DNA of 56,781 nt, taken from the NCBI GenBank assembly GCA_947632015.1, contig CANRNP010000005.1, positions 1-56,781 of the forward strand. Reading direction: 5' to 3'. This stretch comes from an uncultured Clostridia bacterium (GTDB lineage Bacteria; Bacillota; Clostridia; Christensenellales; Borkfalkiaceae). Positions 1 to 5,301 of the stretch are shown here, one piece after another. The notes beneath the pieces were generated by a model. It saw nothing but the letters and a program-made list of their open reading frames with translations, was not told the DNA's origin and searched no databases. The first letter of the stretch is position 1. Each line of letters starts with the position of its first letter. The translations under genes and the position numbers were made by a program.

Positions 1-24
1 GTTTTTCTTGGCGCCAAGAAAAAC
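1..24. repeat. 24-bp perfect palindrome at window edge
   Basis: The first 24 bases are a perfect palindrome, with a 12-base arm starting GTTTTTCTTGGC followed by its exact reverse complement. It would fold into a hairpin with a GGCGCC centre and a T-rich or A-rich foot on either strand, so it may be a bidirectional terminator for a gene to the left of the window. The left context is missing, so this cannot be decided. Confidence 0.5.
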
Positions 25-25
25 T

Positions 26-57
26 GCCCCCTCCTCAGGTAGGGGGGTAGGGGGGTA
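26..57. repeat. G/C-rich dispersed repeat R4 (first copy)
   Basis: A C-run/G-run hairpin (CCCCCTCC ... GGGGGG) followed by TAGGGGGG. The same motif recurs near 720-749, 2761-2802 and 54092-54122, and inverted near 53453-53482, always in intergenic repeat islands. I see no gene in it. Function unknown. Confidence 0.6.
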
Positions 58-65
58 AAAAATAC

Positions 66-94
66 TTGATTTTTTGAGCTCTCTGAGATATAAT
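66..94 (+). promoter_or_regulatory. Promoter of DUF559 gene, leaderless geometry
   Basis: A -35 box TTGATT at 66-71, a 17-nt spacer and a perfect -10 box TATAAT at 89-94. Only 6 nt separate the -10 box from the ATG at 101, so transcription would start at or beside the start codon. No Shine-Dalgarno sequence is possible in such a transcript. Confidence 0.6.
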
Positions 95-100
95 TTTTCT

Positions 101-457
101 ATGAATAACACGAATAACCCGAATTTAACTCCCTATGCCCGCTCTCTAAGAAAGAATATGACGAAGGAAGAACGTAGGCTATGGTATGGTTTTCTGCGTG
201 ATTTACCGTGTCAGATTCACCGACAATTTGTCATCGATCGTTATATTGTCGATTTTTATTGTGCTTCTGCCAAACTTGTTATAGAATTAGACGGTTCACA
301 GCATTTTGAAGAACAAAAACAAAAGGAAGATTCGGAACGTGACGCCTTTTTACACGTTCAAGGCTATACCGTGTTGCGTTATAGCAACTATCAAATACAT
401 CGCGAATTCGACGCGGTAAAACAGGACATTTGGAAGCATATTTTCGGGGAAGGGTAA
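101..457 (+). CDS. DUF559 family endonuclease-like protein
   Basis: A 118-residue protein of the DUF559 family, which has a Vsr/PD-(D/E)XK nuclease-like fold. Visible features are the N-terminal LRKNMTKEERRLWYGFLRD segment typical of the family, then IVDFYCASAKLVIELDGSQH with the acidic residues that would form the metal site, and a final GYTVLRYSN segment. I chose the ATG at 101 because a good promoter ends just before it; a TTG at 74 is in frame but lies inside the promoter. The gene sits inside a repeat island and is followed by an 86-bp tandem repeat. The family's cellular role is not well known; a nuclease activity is inferred from the fold, not shown. Confidence 0.8.
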   Translation: MNNTNNPNLTPYARSLRKNMTKEERRLWYGFLRDLPCQIHRQFVIDRYIVDFYCASAKLVIELDGSQHFEEQKQKEDSERDAFLHVQGYTVLRYSNYQIHREFDAVKQDIWKHIFGEG

Positions 458-468
458 GACGCCTCTTT

Positions 469-712
469 GTTCTACATGGCTTTTTCGTAGTCCACCACAC
501 CCGCCTCGCAGGCTCGGCACCCTCTCCTCAAGGAGAGGGCAAGTGACTATCTCGTTCTACATGGCTTTTTCGTAGTCCACCACACCCGCCTCGTTACACT
601 CGGCACCCTCTCCTCAAGGAGAGGGCAAGTGACTATCTCGTTCTACATGGCTTTTTGCAGTCCACCACACCCGCCTCGTTACACTCGGCACCCTCTCCTC
701 AAGGAGAGGGCA
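469..712. repeat. Three tandem copies of an ~86-bp repeat
   Basis: Near-identical units begin at 469, 554 and 640 with GTTCTACATGGCTTTTT. Each contains AGTCCACCACACCCGCCTCG and ends with a hairpin CCCTCTCCT-CA-AGGAGAGGG. Unit two ends like unit three but differs from unit one at a few bases. This fills the DUF559-obgE gap together with an R4 copy at about 720-749. No credible gene is seen in it. Confidence 0.85.
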
Positions 713-770
713 GACAACGCCCCCTCCAAGGAGGGGGGTAGGGGGAGGGAGAGCCGGAGCGCGTTTTTAG

Positions 771-799
771 TTGCTAAATTGCGCGTTTTCTGCTATACT
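771..799 (+). promoter_or_regulatory. Promoter of obgE, leaderless geometry
   Basis: A -35 box TTGCTA at 771-776, a 17-nt spacer and a -10 box TATACT at 794-799. The obgE ATG is at 806, again exactly 6 nt after the -10 box, and no Shine-Dalgarno sequence precedes it. This matches the spacing seen for the DUF559 gene and the XRE gene at 3174. Confidence 0.6.
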
Positions 800-805
800 G
801 CTCTT

Positions 806-2086
806 ATGGACAATAAACCGTTTATCGATAAAGTGAAAATTACCGTAAAAGCGGGCGACGGCGGCGACGGCATGAATTCCTTCAAAGCCTATAAGGGTAA
901 GCCCGCGTGCGGCCCGGACGGCGGCGACGGCGGCGACGGCGGTTCCGTTTATCTCACCGCCGACCGCAATACCACCGATCTGCTCGCCTTCCGCTTTACT
1001 TCCAAATTCTTTGCCGGAAACGGCGAACGCGGCGGCTCTAACCAGTGCACCGGCAAACGCGGCGAGGACGTCGTGATCAAAGTCCCCTGCGGCACCCTCG
1101 TGCGCGATTTCGAAACGGGCAAGATCGTTTGCGACGCCTTTGAGGACGGCGAAAAGATCCTTCTCCTTTCGGGCGGAAGAGGGGGCAAGGGCAACGTGCG
1201 CTTTACCACCGCGCGCCGCCATGCGCCGAATTTCGCCCAAAAAGGGGTTGCCACAAAGCCCCATGTGCTCATCCTCGAAATGAAAGTGATTGCCGACGTC
1301 GGGCTCGTCGGCTTCCCCAACGTGGGCAAGAGCACCCTGCTTTCGAAAATCTCCGCCGCGCGACCCAAGATCGCCGATTACCACTTTACCACCCTTTCCC
1401 CCAACCTCGGCGTGGTGTCCTATTACGACGAAAATTTCGTCGCCGCCGACATTCCCGGTCTCATCGAGGGCGCGAGCGAAGGGGCGGGGCTCGGACACGA
1501 CTTCTTGCGCCATATCGAGCGTACCCGCATGATCGTGCACGTCGTCGATATTTCGGGCGTCGAGGGGCGGGACCCTCTGGACGATTTCGTGAAGATCAAC
1601 GCCGAGCTCAAAGCCTATTCGGAAAAACTCGCCGCGCTCCCCATGCTCATCGCCGCGAACAAGTGCGATTGCTTCGGCGCGGAGGAAAATTTGAAGGCGT
1701 TTCGTAAAAAATTTGGCAAGAAATACCCCATTTTCCCCATTACGGCGCTTACGGGGGAGGGGACGGAAGCGCTCGTGCGCGCGTGCGCGGAAATGCTCAA
1801 AACCCTGCCGCCGCAGGAGAGGATCCCCGCCGACGAGGACTTTGTTCTCGACGGGGACGAGGGGCTCACCTGCGAAATCTTTTGCGACGAGAGCGGCGCC
1901 TATGTGCTCACGGGCGGGCTCATCGATATGCTCTGCCGCAACGTCGTGCTCAACAACCCCGATTCGATGATGTACTTCCAGCGCGTGTTGAAGCTGAGAG
2001 GGGTGTTCAAACAGCTTGCGGATATGGGCTGTAAAGAGGGGGACACCGTCGTCGTCGGGGAAACGGAATTCGAATTTGTGCCGTAA
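806..2086 (+). CDS. obgE: GTPase ObgE/CgtA
   Basis: A 426-residue Obg GTPase, which binds the 50S ribosomal subunit and helps its assembly and the stress response. The N-terminal Obg domain has its glycine-rich repeats (GDGGDGMNSF, GGDGGDGGSV). The G domain has the P loop GFPNVGKSTLL from residue 169, switch II DIPGLIEG and the NKCD specificity motif. The C-terminal OCT domain begins near residue 350. An upstream in-frame extension to 629 runs through repeat DNA and is rejected; the ATG at 806 gives the family's usual start. The gene lies 33 nt before yhbY, and both proteins act in ribosome assembly, so they probably share a transcript. Confidence 0.97.
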   Translation: MDNKPFIDKVKITVKAGDGGDGMNSFKAYKGKPACGPDGGDGGDGGSVYLTADRNTTDLLAFRFTSKFFAGNGERGGSNQCTGKRGEDVVIKVPCGTLVRDFETGKIVCDAFEDGEKILLLSGGRGGKGNVRFTTARRHAPNFAQKGVATKPHVLILEMKVIADVGLVGFPNVGKSTLLSKISAARPKIADYHFTTLSPNLGVVSYYDENFVAADIPGLIEGASEGAGLGHDFLRHIERTRMIVHVVDISGVEGRDPLDDFVKINAELKAYSEKLAALPMLIAANKCDCFGAEENLKAFRKKFGKKYPIFPITALTGEGTEALVRACAEMLKTLPPQERIPADEDFVLDGDEGLTCEIFCDESGAYVLTGGLIDMLCRNVVLNNPDSMMYFQRVLKLRGVFKQLADMGCKEGDTVVVGETEFEFVP

Positions 2087-2119
2087 AAAGGCAAAACGAT
2101 ACGTTATAAGGAGACATCT

Positions 2120-2413
2120 ATGTTTACTTCAAAACAGAGAGCGCGCTTAAAATCGCTTGCAAGCACCCTGAAACCCATCGCGCAGGTCGGCAAAGAGGGG
2201 ATCTCGGATAACCTCTTAAACGGCATTTCCGACGCCCTCGAAGCCCATGAGCTCATCAAAGTCAACCTTCTGCCCGCCGCGGGCGAGGACGGCGAAAATA
2301 TCGCCGCGAATATCGCCGACCTGCTCGGCGCGGAAGTCGTCGCCGTCATCGGCAGAAAAGCGATCTTTTACAGACGGTCGGGCAGAGAGGGTTTTGAACA
2401 TATAGAGATATAA
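2120..2413 (+). CDS. yhbY: YhbY family RNA-binding protein
   Basis: A 97-residue CRS1/YhbY (CRM) domain protein that binds pre-50S particles. It shows the family order: KQRARLKSLA at the start, PIAQVGKEGISDNLL with the GxxG-type loop region, ALEAHELIKVNLL, and the closing VIGRKAIFYRRS. A clear ribosome binding site AAGGAGA lies 10 nt upstream. It follows obgE closely and is likely cotranscribed with it. The stop codon runs straight into the first copy of the R1 repeat. Confidence 0.95.
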   Translation: MFTSKQRARLKSLASTLKPIAQVGKEGISDNLLNGISDALEAHELIKVNLLPAAGEDGENIAANIADLLGAEVVAVIGRKAIFYRRSGREGFEHIEI

Positions 2414-2579
2414 TTTCGCGCAATTTTTTGCTCACTATGTTCGTAAAAAATTGCGCGAGGAAACGGACTTGGGCGGTTTAACCGTTTTGTCCTCTTGGTC
2501 GTATTGAAGGGCAAGAAGGCAAAAGGGTTTGCCAAATTGAGGCGCCCACGGCGGAAGTGAATTCCGCCTAAGGCAAAAA
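2412..2579 (+). repeat. Structured repeat R1, copy a
   Basis: A roughly 170-nt element with ordered hairpins. Hairpin 1 is CGCGCAATTTTTT paired with AAAAAATTGCGCG, followed by the constant CGAGGAAACG. Then comes a TTGTCC...GGGCAA pairing, then hairpin 2 GGCAAAAGGGTTTGCC, the constant AAATTG, and hairpin 3 GGCGGAA-GTGAA-TTCCGCC. Compared with other copies, hairpins 2 and 3 have different stem bases but keep pairing. It starts at the yhbY stop codon. Confidence 0.75.
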
Positions 2580-2756
2580 GATTTTAGATTTCGCGCAATT
2601 TTTTGCTCACTATGTTCGAAAAAAAATTGCGCGAGGAAACGAGCGTTTGCAGTTTAATTTGGTTGTCCTCTTGGTCGCGTTGTCATACAAGAAGGCAAAA
2701 GGGTTTGCCAAATTGAGGCGCGCAGCGAAGAAGCGTGGTTCTTCTCGCGCAAGGAA
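2580..2756 (+). repeat. Structured repeat R1, copy b
   Basis: Direct neighbour of copy a in the same orientation. It begins GATTTTAGATTTCG and has the long hairpin 1 (CGCGCAATTTTTT with AAAAAATTGCGCG), the constant GGTTGTCCTCTTGGTCG, hairpin 2 GGCAAAAGGGTTTGCC and hairpin 3 GAAGAAGCGTGGTTCTTC. Hairpin 3 uses stem bases different from copies a, c and d. Confidence 0.75.
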
Positions 2757-2760
2757 TCTT

Positions 2761-3065
2761 GCCCCCTCCTTAGGAGGGGGGGTAGGGGGGTGGTGTCCTT
2801 TGTTTTATTACGTCACCCTGAACGGAGCGAAGCGAAGTCGAAGGGTCGTCGCAGTCTTATTAATGCTGAGGCGATTCCTACTTCGCACTTCGTGCTCGTG
2901 CCGCGCTTAGAGAAACAGAACAGCGCGCGGGGCGACAAGCTCGGAATGACGGATTAGAAAGGCGATGTTTCCTTCGCCTGCGGTTCGTGCCGCGCTTAGA
3001 GAAAAACAGCGCGCGGGCGGAATGATGAAAATTAAGAAAAGGAGCGCCGGATTTACCCGTTTGGT
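2761..3065. repeat. R4 and R2 intergenic repeats
   Basis: An R4 hairpin (CCCCCTCCTTAGGAGGGGG) at about 2762-2780 is followed by R2-type DNA. R2 has GTCACCCTGA...GTCGAAGGGTCG, then a TTATTAA-GCTGAGGCGAT segment, then GTGCCGCGCTTAGAGAAACAGAACAGCGCGCGGGGCG. The last part is repeated at about 2986-3022. Short open frames cross this DNA on both strands but look like chance translations of the repeat. Confidence 0.65.
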
Positions 3066-3110
3066 AAACCGCCCCCCTTTTCCTTGTTGCCGCAGAGATA
3101 CCGCTTCCTT

Positions 3111-3167
3111 ATTATATCGGAACAAATTGTTCCATGCCAAGCGTTTTGGAACAAAATGTTCTAAAAT
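3111..3167. promoter_or_regulatory. Paired operators and divergent promoters of XRE gene 1
   Basis: Two palindromes, GGAACAAATTGTTCC (3119-3133) and GGAACAAAATGTTCT (3148-3162), start 29 nt apart. The plus-strand -10 box TAAAAT (3162-3167) begins on the last base of the second palindrome and ends 6 nt before the XRE ATG. On the minus strand a promoter with -35 TTGGCA (3135-3140), an 18-nt spacer and -10 TATAAT (3111-3116) encloses the first palindrome. The five-base centre differs from LexA boxes. Confidence 0.65.
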
Positions 3168-3173
3168 AAATTC

Positions 3174-3380
3174 ATGAAACGTTTTGGCGAGCGGCTGAAT
3201 GAATTACGGACGGAAAAGGGACTTTCGAGAAACGACCTTGCAAAGCGTCTTAATGTATCGGTGCGATCGGTCTCTTATTGGGAATCCGGAGAACGTGAGT
3301 GTTCTTTCGATATGTTGGTAAAAATCGCAGATCTCTTTGAAACGAGCGTAGATTTTCTCTTGGGACGAAATGAATATTGA
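3174..3380 (+). CDS. Small XRE-family HTH regulator 1
   Basis: A 68-residue protein that is little more than an XRE/Cro-cI helix-turn-helix. The HTH core is LSRNDLAKRLNVSVRSVSYW, followed by ESGERECSFDMLVKIADLF and the typical closing SVDFLLG. There is no effector or dimer domain beyond helix 5. The operators directly upstream suggest it represses itself and a minus-strand promoter. No Shine-Dalgarno sequence is seen and the transcript looks leaderless. An R1 repeat begins 6 nt after its stop codon. The minus-strand promoter it faces leads into repeat DNA, so its former partner gene may have been lost. Confidence 0.8.
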   Translation: MKRFGERLNELRTEKGLSRNDLAKRLNVSVRSVSYWESGERECSFDMLVKIADLFETSVDFLLGRNEY

Positions 3381-3386
3381 AAGGGG

Positions 3387-3561
3387 GATTTTAAGTTTCG
3401 CGCAATTTTTTGCTCACTGCGTTCGTAAATAATTGCGCGAGGAAACGGACTTGGGCGGTTTAACTTAGTTGTCCTCTCGTTCGCGTTGAAGGACAAGAAG
3501 CCGCAGGTATGCGGCAAATTGTGGGCGCTTATGGAAAAGCGTGGTTTTCCAACGCGCAGGG
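3387..3561 (+). repeat. Structured repeat R1, copy c
   Basis: Begins GATTTTAAGTTTCG. Hairpin 1 has CGCGCAATT (3399-3407) paired with AATTGCGCG (3431-3439). It is followed by CGAGGAAACG, a TTGTCC...GGACAA pairing, hairpin 2 GCCGCAGGTATGCGGC and hairpin 3 GGAAAAGCGTGGTTTTCC. Its hairpin 2 stem is completely different in sequence from copies a and b but equally well paired. Confidence 0.75.
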
Positions 3562-3749
3562 GATTTTAGGTTTCGGACGATTCTTTGCTCCTCCGCTCCC
3601 TTCGGGGCGTCGTCGTAAAGAATCGTTCGAGGAAACGTGCGTTGGCGGTTTAATTTGGTTGTCCTCTTGGTCGTTTCATCGGGCAAGAAGCCGCAGGTAT
3701 GCGGCAAATTGTGGGCGCTTATGGAAAAGCGTGGTTTTCCAACGCACAG
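3562..3749 (+). repeat. Structured repeat R1, copy d
   Basis: Adjoins copy c in the same orientation. Hairpin 1 here is CGATTCTTT paired with AAAGAATCG, replacing the CGCGCAATT stem of copies a-c, with a longer loop. The constant CGAGGAAACG and GGTTGTCCTCTTGGTCG segments, hairpin 2 GCCGCAGGTATGCGGC and hairpin 3 GGAAAAGCGTGGTTTTCC follow. This is the clearest case of a two-sided stem change. Confidence 0.75.
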
Positions 3750-3764
3750 TATTCTAAAATATGT

Positions 3765-4090
3765 CACCCTGCCCCGCACGTTCCAAATATGTCACCCTGC
3801 CCCGCCCGCACGTTCTATGTTGCCGAAGGGCGGCACGAGGAGCAAAGCTCCGAAGTAGCGGAGTGAAGCGAAGTCGAAGGGTCACCGCAGTCTTATTAAA
3901 CGCTGAGGAGATGTTTCGACACGCCGCTTTGCGGCGGCTCAACATGACGGATTTAGAAAGGCGATGTTTCCTTCGCCTGCGGCTCGTGCCGTGCTTAGAG
4001 AAACAGAACAGCGCACGGGGCGACTACGGCTAACGCCTTCGCTCAACATGACGTATTTAGAAATCTCCCCCCAAAAGGTTGGGGGGGAGG
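3765..4090. repeat. R2-type repeats and a C/G-run hairpin
   Basis: A TATGTCACCCTGCCCCGC motif occurs twice (about 3761 and 3790). It is followed by GTCGAAGGGTCACCGCAGTC, then two GGCGATGTTTC-type segments and CTTAGAGAAACAGAACAGCGC as in the 2761-3065 island. At 4065-4090 there is a strong C-run/G-run hairpin (CTCCCCCC...GGGGGGGAG). I see no gene here; the stretch 3381-4176 is entirely repeat DNA. Confidence 0.6.
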
Positions 4091-4146
4091 CAAGAGAAAA
4101 AAGGGGTGCCGCAGGCAATCATACCCCCACCACTTGCTACGCAAAT

Positions 4147-4170
4147 TCCGCCCACAGGCGGCGTTTTTTT
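4147..4170 (+). terminator. Possible terminator with T7 tract
   Basis: A short hairpin CCGCC-CACA-GGCGG is followed by CG and seven T residues (4164-4170). It reads as a plus-strand terminator, but the plus-strand DNA before it is repeat DNA. It also lies just beyond the stop codon of the minus-strand membrane protein gene, where it could work weakly in reverse. Confidence 0.4.
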
Positions 4171-4176
4171 ATTTCA

Positions 4177-4338
4177 TCAGTCCAAACACGAGATGATGAT
4201 CAAACCGATCACTCCCAAAAGCATTCCACCGAAAAACCAGCCCGCAACGCTCCGCCCCTTCGCCTTCGCGATCAGCGGACAGGCGATCATGCAGAGCGTA
4301 TTGATAATGATCTCCGTAACAATTATGGCAGTCACCAT
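4177..4338 (-). CDS. Small two-helix membrane protein
   Basis: A 53-residue protein on the minus strand, missed by length-filtered gene finding. It starts MVTAIIVTEIIINTLCMIA (helix 1), has a short KAKGRS loop and continues AGWFFGGMLLGVIGLIIIS (helix 2), ending CLD. From memory, a loop-WFFGG-GLIG pattern like this occurs in small membrane proteins of many Firmicutes, often of unknown function. A G-rich ribosome binding site lies about 10 nt upstream. It has a fully consensus promoter (TTGACA, 17 nt, TATAAT) that overlaps the operators of the divergent XRE gene. I infer that the XRE protein controls it. A role as toxin, immunity or stress protein cannot be told from sequence. Confidence 0.65.
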   Translation of the reverse strand: MVTAIIVTEIIINTLCMIACPLIAKAKGRSVAGWFFGGMLLGVIGLIIISCLD

Positions 4339-4357
4339 GTGCTTCTTTCCCCCCGCT

Positions 4358-4411
4358 TAGCCCCATAGGGCTATTTTCGAATATTATACTCCTAAGGGGC
4401 TAAAATGTCAA
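4358..4411. promoter_or_regulatory. Paired operators and divergent promoters of XRE gene 2
   Basis: Operator 1 TAGCCCCATAGGGCTA (4358-4373) and operator 2 at 4387-4402 (reverse strand TAGCCCCTTAGGAGTA, 13 of 16 matches to operator 1) start 29 nt apart. A minus-strand promoter has -35 TTGACA (4406-4411), a 17-nt spacer and -10 TATAAT (4383-4388); operator 2 fills its spacer. For the plus strand a -10 TAAAAT (4401-4406) begins within the last two bases of operator 2. Confidence 0.7.
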
Positions 4412-4430
4412 TAAATCGGAGATAAGATTT

Positions 4431-4640
4431 ATGGAGATTTTAGTCGCGGAGCGCATCCGGGAATTGATGAAAGAGCAGGGGTTGAACCAGGTGCAACTTG
4501 CTTCGAAGATCGGGGTGAAGCAGAACACCGTAAGCGCATGGCTTTTGAAGAAAAAAGAGCCGTGCATCCATAGCCTTTGGGCGATCGCAGACTATTTTCA
4601 GATCTCGGTCGATTATCTCATCGGCAGAAGCGAGATATAG
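4431..4640 (+). CDS. Small XRE-family HTH regulator 2
   Basis: A 69-residue XRE-type DNA-binding protein. The HTH is LNQVQLASKIGVKQNTVSAW, followed by LLKKKEPCIHSLWAIADYF and the family's ending SVDYLIG. A ribosome binding site (CGGAGA) lies 8-13 nt before the ATG, unlike XRE genes 1 and 3. Operators between it and the divergent membrane protein gene indicate autoregulation and control of that neighbour. It is similar in size and plan to XRE genes 1 and 3, but its recognition helix and its operators differ. Confidence 0.85.
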   Translation: MEILVAERIRELMKEQGLNQVQLASKIGVKQNTVSAWLLKKKEPCIHSLWAIADYFQISVDYLIGRSEI

Positions 4641-4665
4641 GAGCAAACTTTTTTGCCGCAACCGC

Positions 4666-4694
4666 TTGTAATTCTTGCCAAAATGTGGTAGAAT
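4666..4694 (+). promoter_or_regulatory. Promoter of the NifU-like/GGGtGRT operon
   Basis: A -35 box TTGTAA (4666-4671), a 17-nt spacer and a -10 box TAGAAT (4689-4694), with a G-T extended -10 context. The start codon is at 4748, with a GGAGG site about 11 nt before it. Confidence 0.55.
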
Positions 4695-4747
4695 GGCTGT
4701 TGAAATCAAATCCCCGCGTGGGGATATTTTATGGAGGAAAAATCACA

Positions 4748-5290
4748 ATGCAATATTCTCGCGAAGTGGAAGAGATGTGCTGCGTTGCCAAGGGTCCCAA
4801 ACATGACCCCGCTCCCATTCCCGAAGAGGGCAAATGGATCGCGGCAAAGCAGATCACCGACATCAGCGGCTTCACGCACGGCATCGGCTGGTGCGCGCCG
4901 CAGCAGGGCGCATGCAAGCTCACCCTCAACGTGAAACAAGGGGTGATCGTCTATGGCAGAACGCAGTCGGCATTTTCCGACGACGGGCTCGTTGTCGGCG
5001 CGGGGCTCGAAGACCTCGGCAAGGGGCTCCGTTCGCAGGTCGGCACGATGTACGGCACCGCCGCAAAGGGCGTCCGCTACCTCGAAATGGCGGAGGGCTA
5101 CGTTACCCGCCTCGCCCTCGACGCGGACAACCAGGTCATCGGCTATGAGTTCGTCTCTCTGGGCAAGATGACAGACTTCATCAAGAAGGGAACCGAGCCC
5201 AACGAGGCTTGGAAGAAGGCGATGGGGCACTACGGCAGATTTTCGGAAGAACAGGGCGCGGTGAAGTACATCGACCCTCGTAAGGAATAA
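4748..5290 (+). CDS. NifU-like Fe-S scaffold, internally deleted
   Basis: A 180-residue protein of the NifU/IscU-like family that normally precedes the GGGtGRT gene in Clostridia. It starts MQYSREVEEMCCVAKGPKH and has the first scaffold cysteine in GWCAPQQGACKLTLNV. The text then jumps from KQGVI straight to VYGRTQSAF. As I remember the family, about 45-50 residues lie between these points, including a GCSGMTHSAA segment and a DLVCDAINTAM segment that carry the other two conserved cysteines. Relatives are about 230 residues long, so this looks like an in-frame internal deletion. The end (LGKGLRSQVGTMYG, YIDPRKE) is intact. Such a protein may not hold a cluster alone. I chose the ATG at 4748 for its GGAGG site; an upstream in-frame extension overlaps the XRE gene and is rejected. 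Confidence 0.8.
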   Translation: MQYSREVEEMCCVAKGPKHDPAPIPEEGKWIAAKQITDISGFTHGIGWCAPQQGACKLTLNVKQGVIVYGRTQSAFSDDGLVVGAGLEDLGKGLRSQVGTMYGTAAKGVRYLEMAEGYVTRLALDADNQVIGYEFVSLGKMTDFIKKGTEPNEAWKKAMGHYGRFSEEQGAVKYIDPRKE

Positions 5291-5301
5291 GGAGGCGCAA
5301 C

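Noticed and set aside
469..712. CRISPR array
   Set aside because: Units are 86 bp with no short repeat plus variable spacer structure, and no cas genes are present. The same reason applies to the repeats at 49212-49520 and in oppD.
3119..3162. LexA (SOS) boxes at XRE gene 1
   Set aside because: The GAAC and GTTC half-sites are separated by five bases instead of four, and both sites fit the 29-nt XRE operator layout.
2647..3177. Several 70-90-codon open frames in the 2.6-4.1 kb repeat islands
   Set aside because: They run through R1, R2 and R4 repeats on both strands, lack ribosome binding sites and give low-complexity Arg/Ser-rich text.
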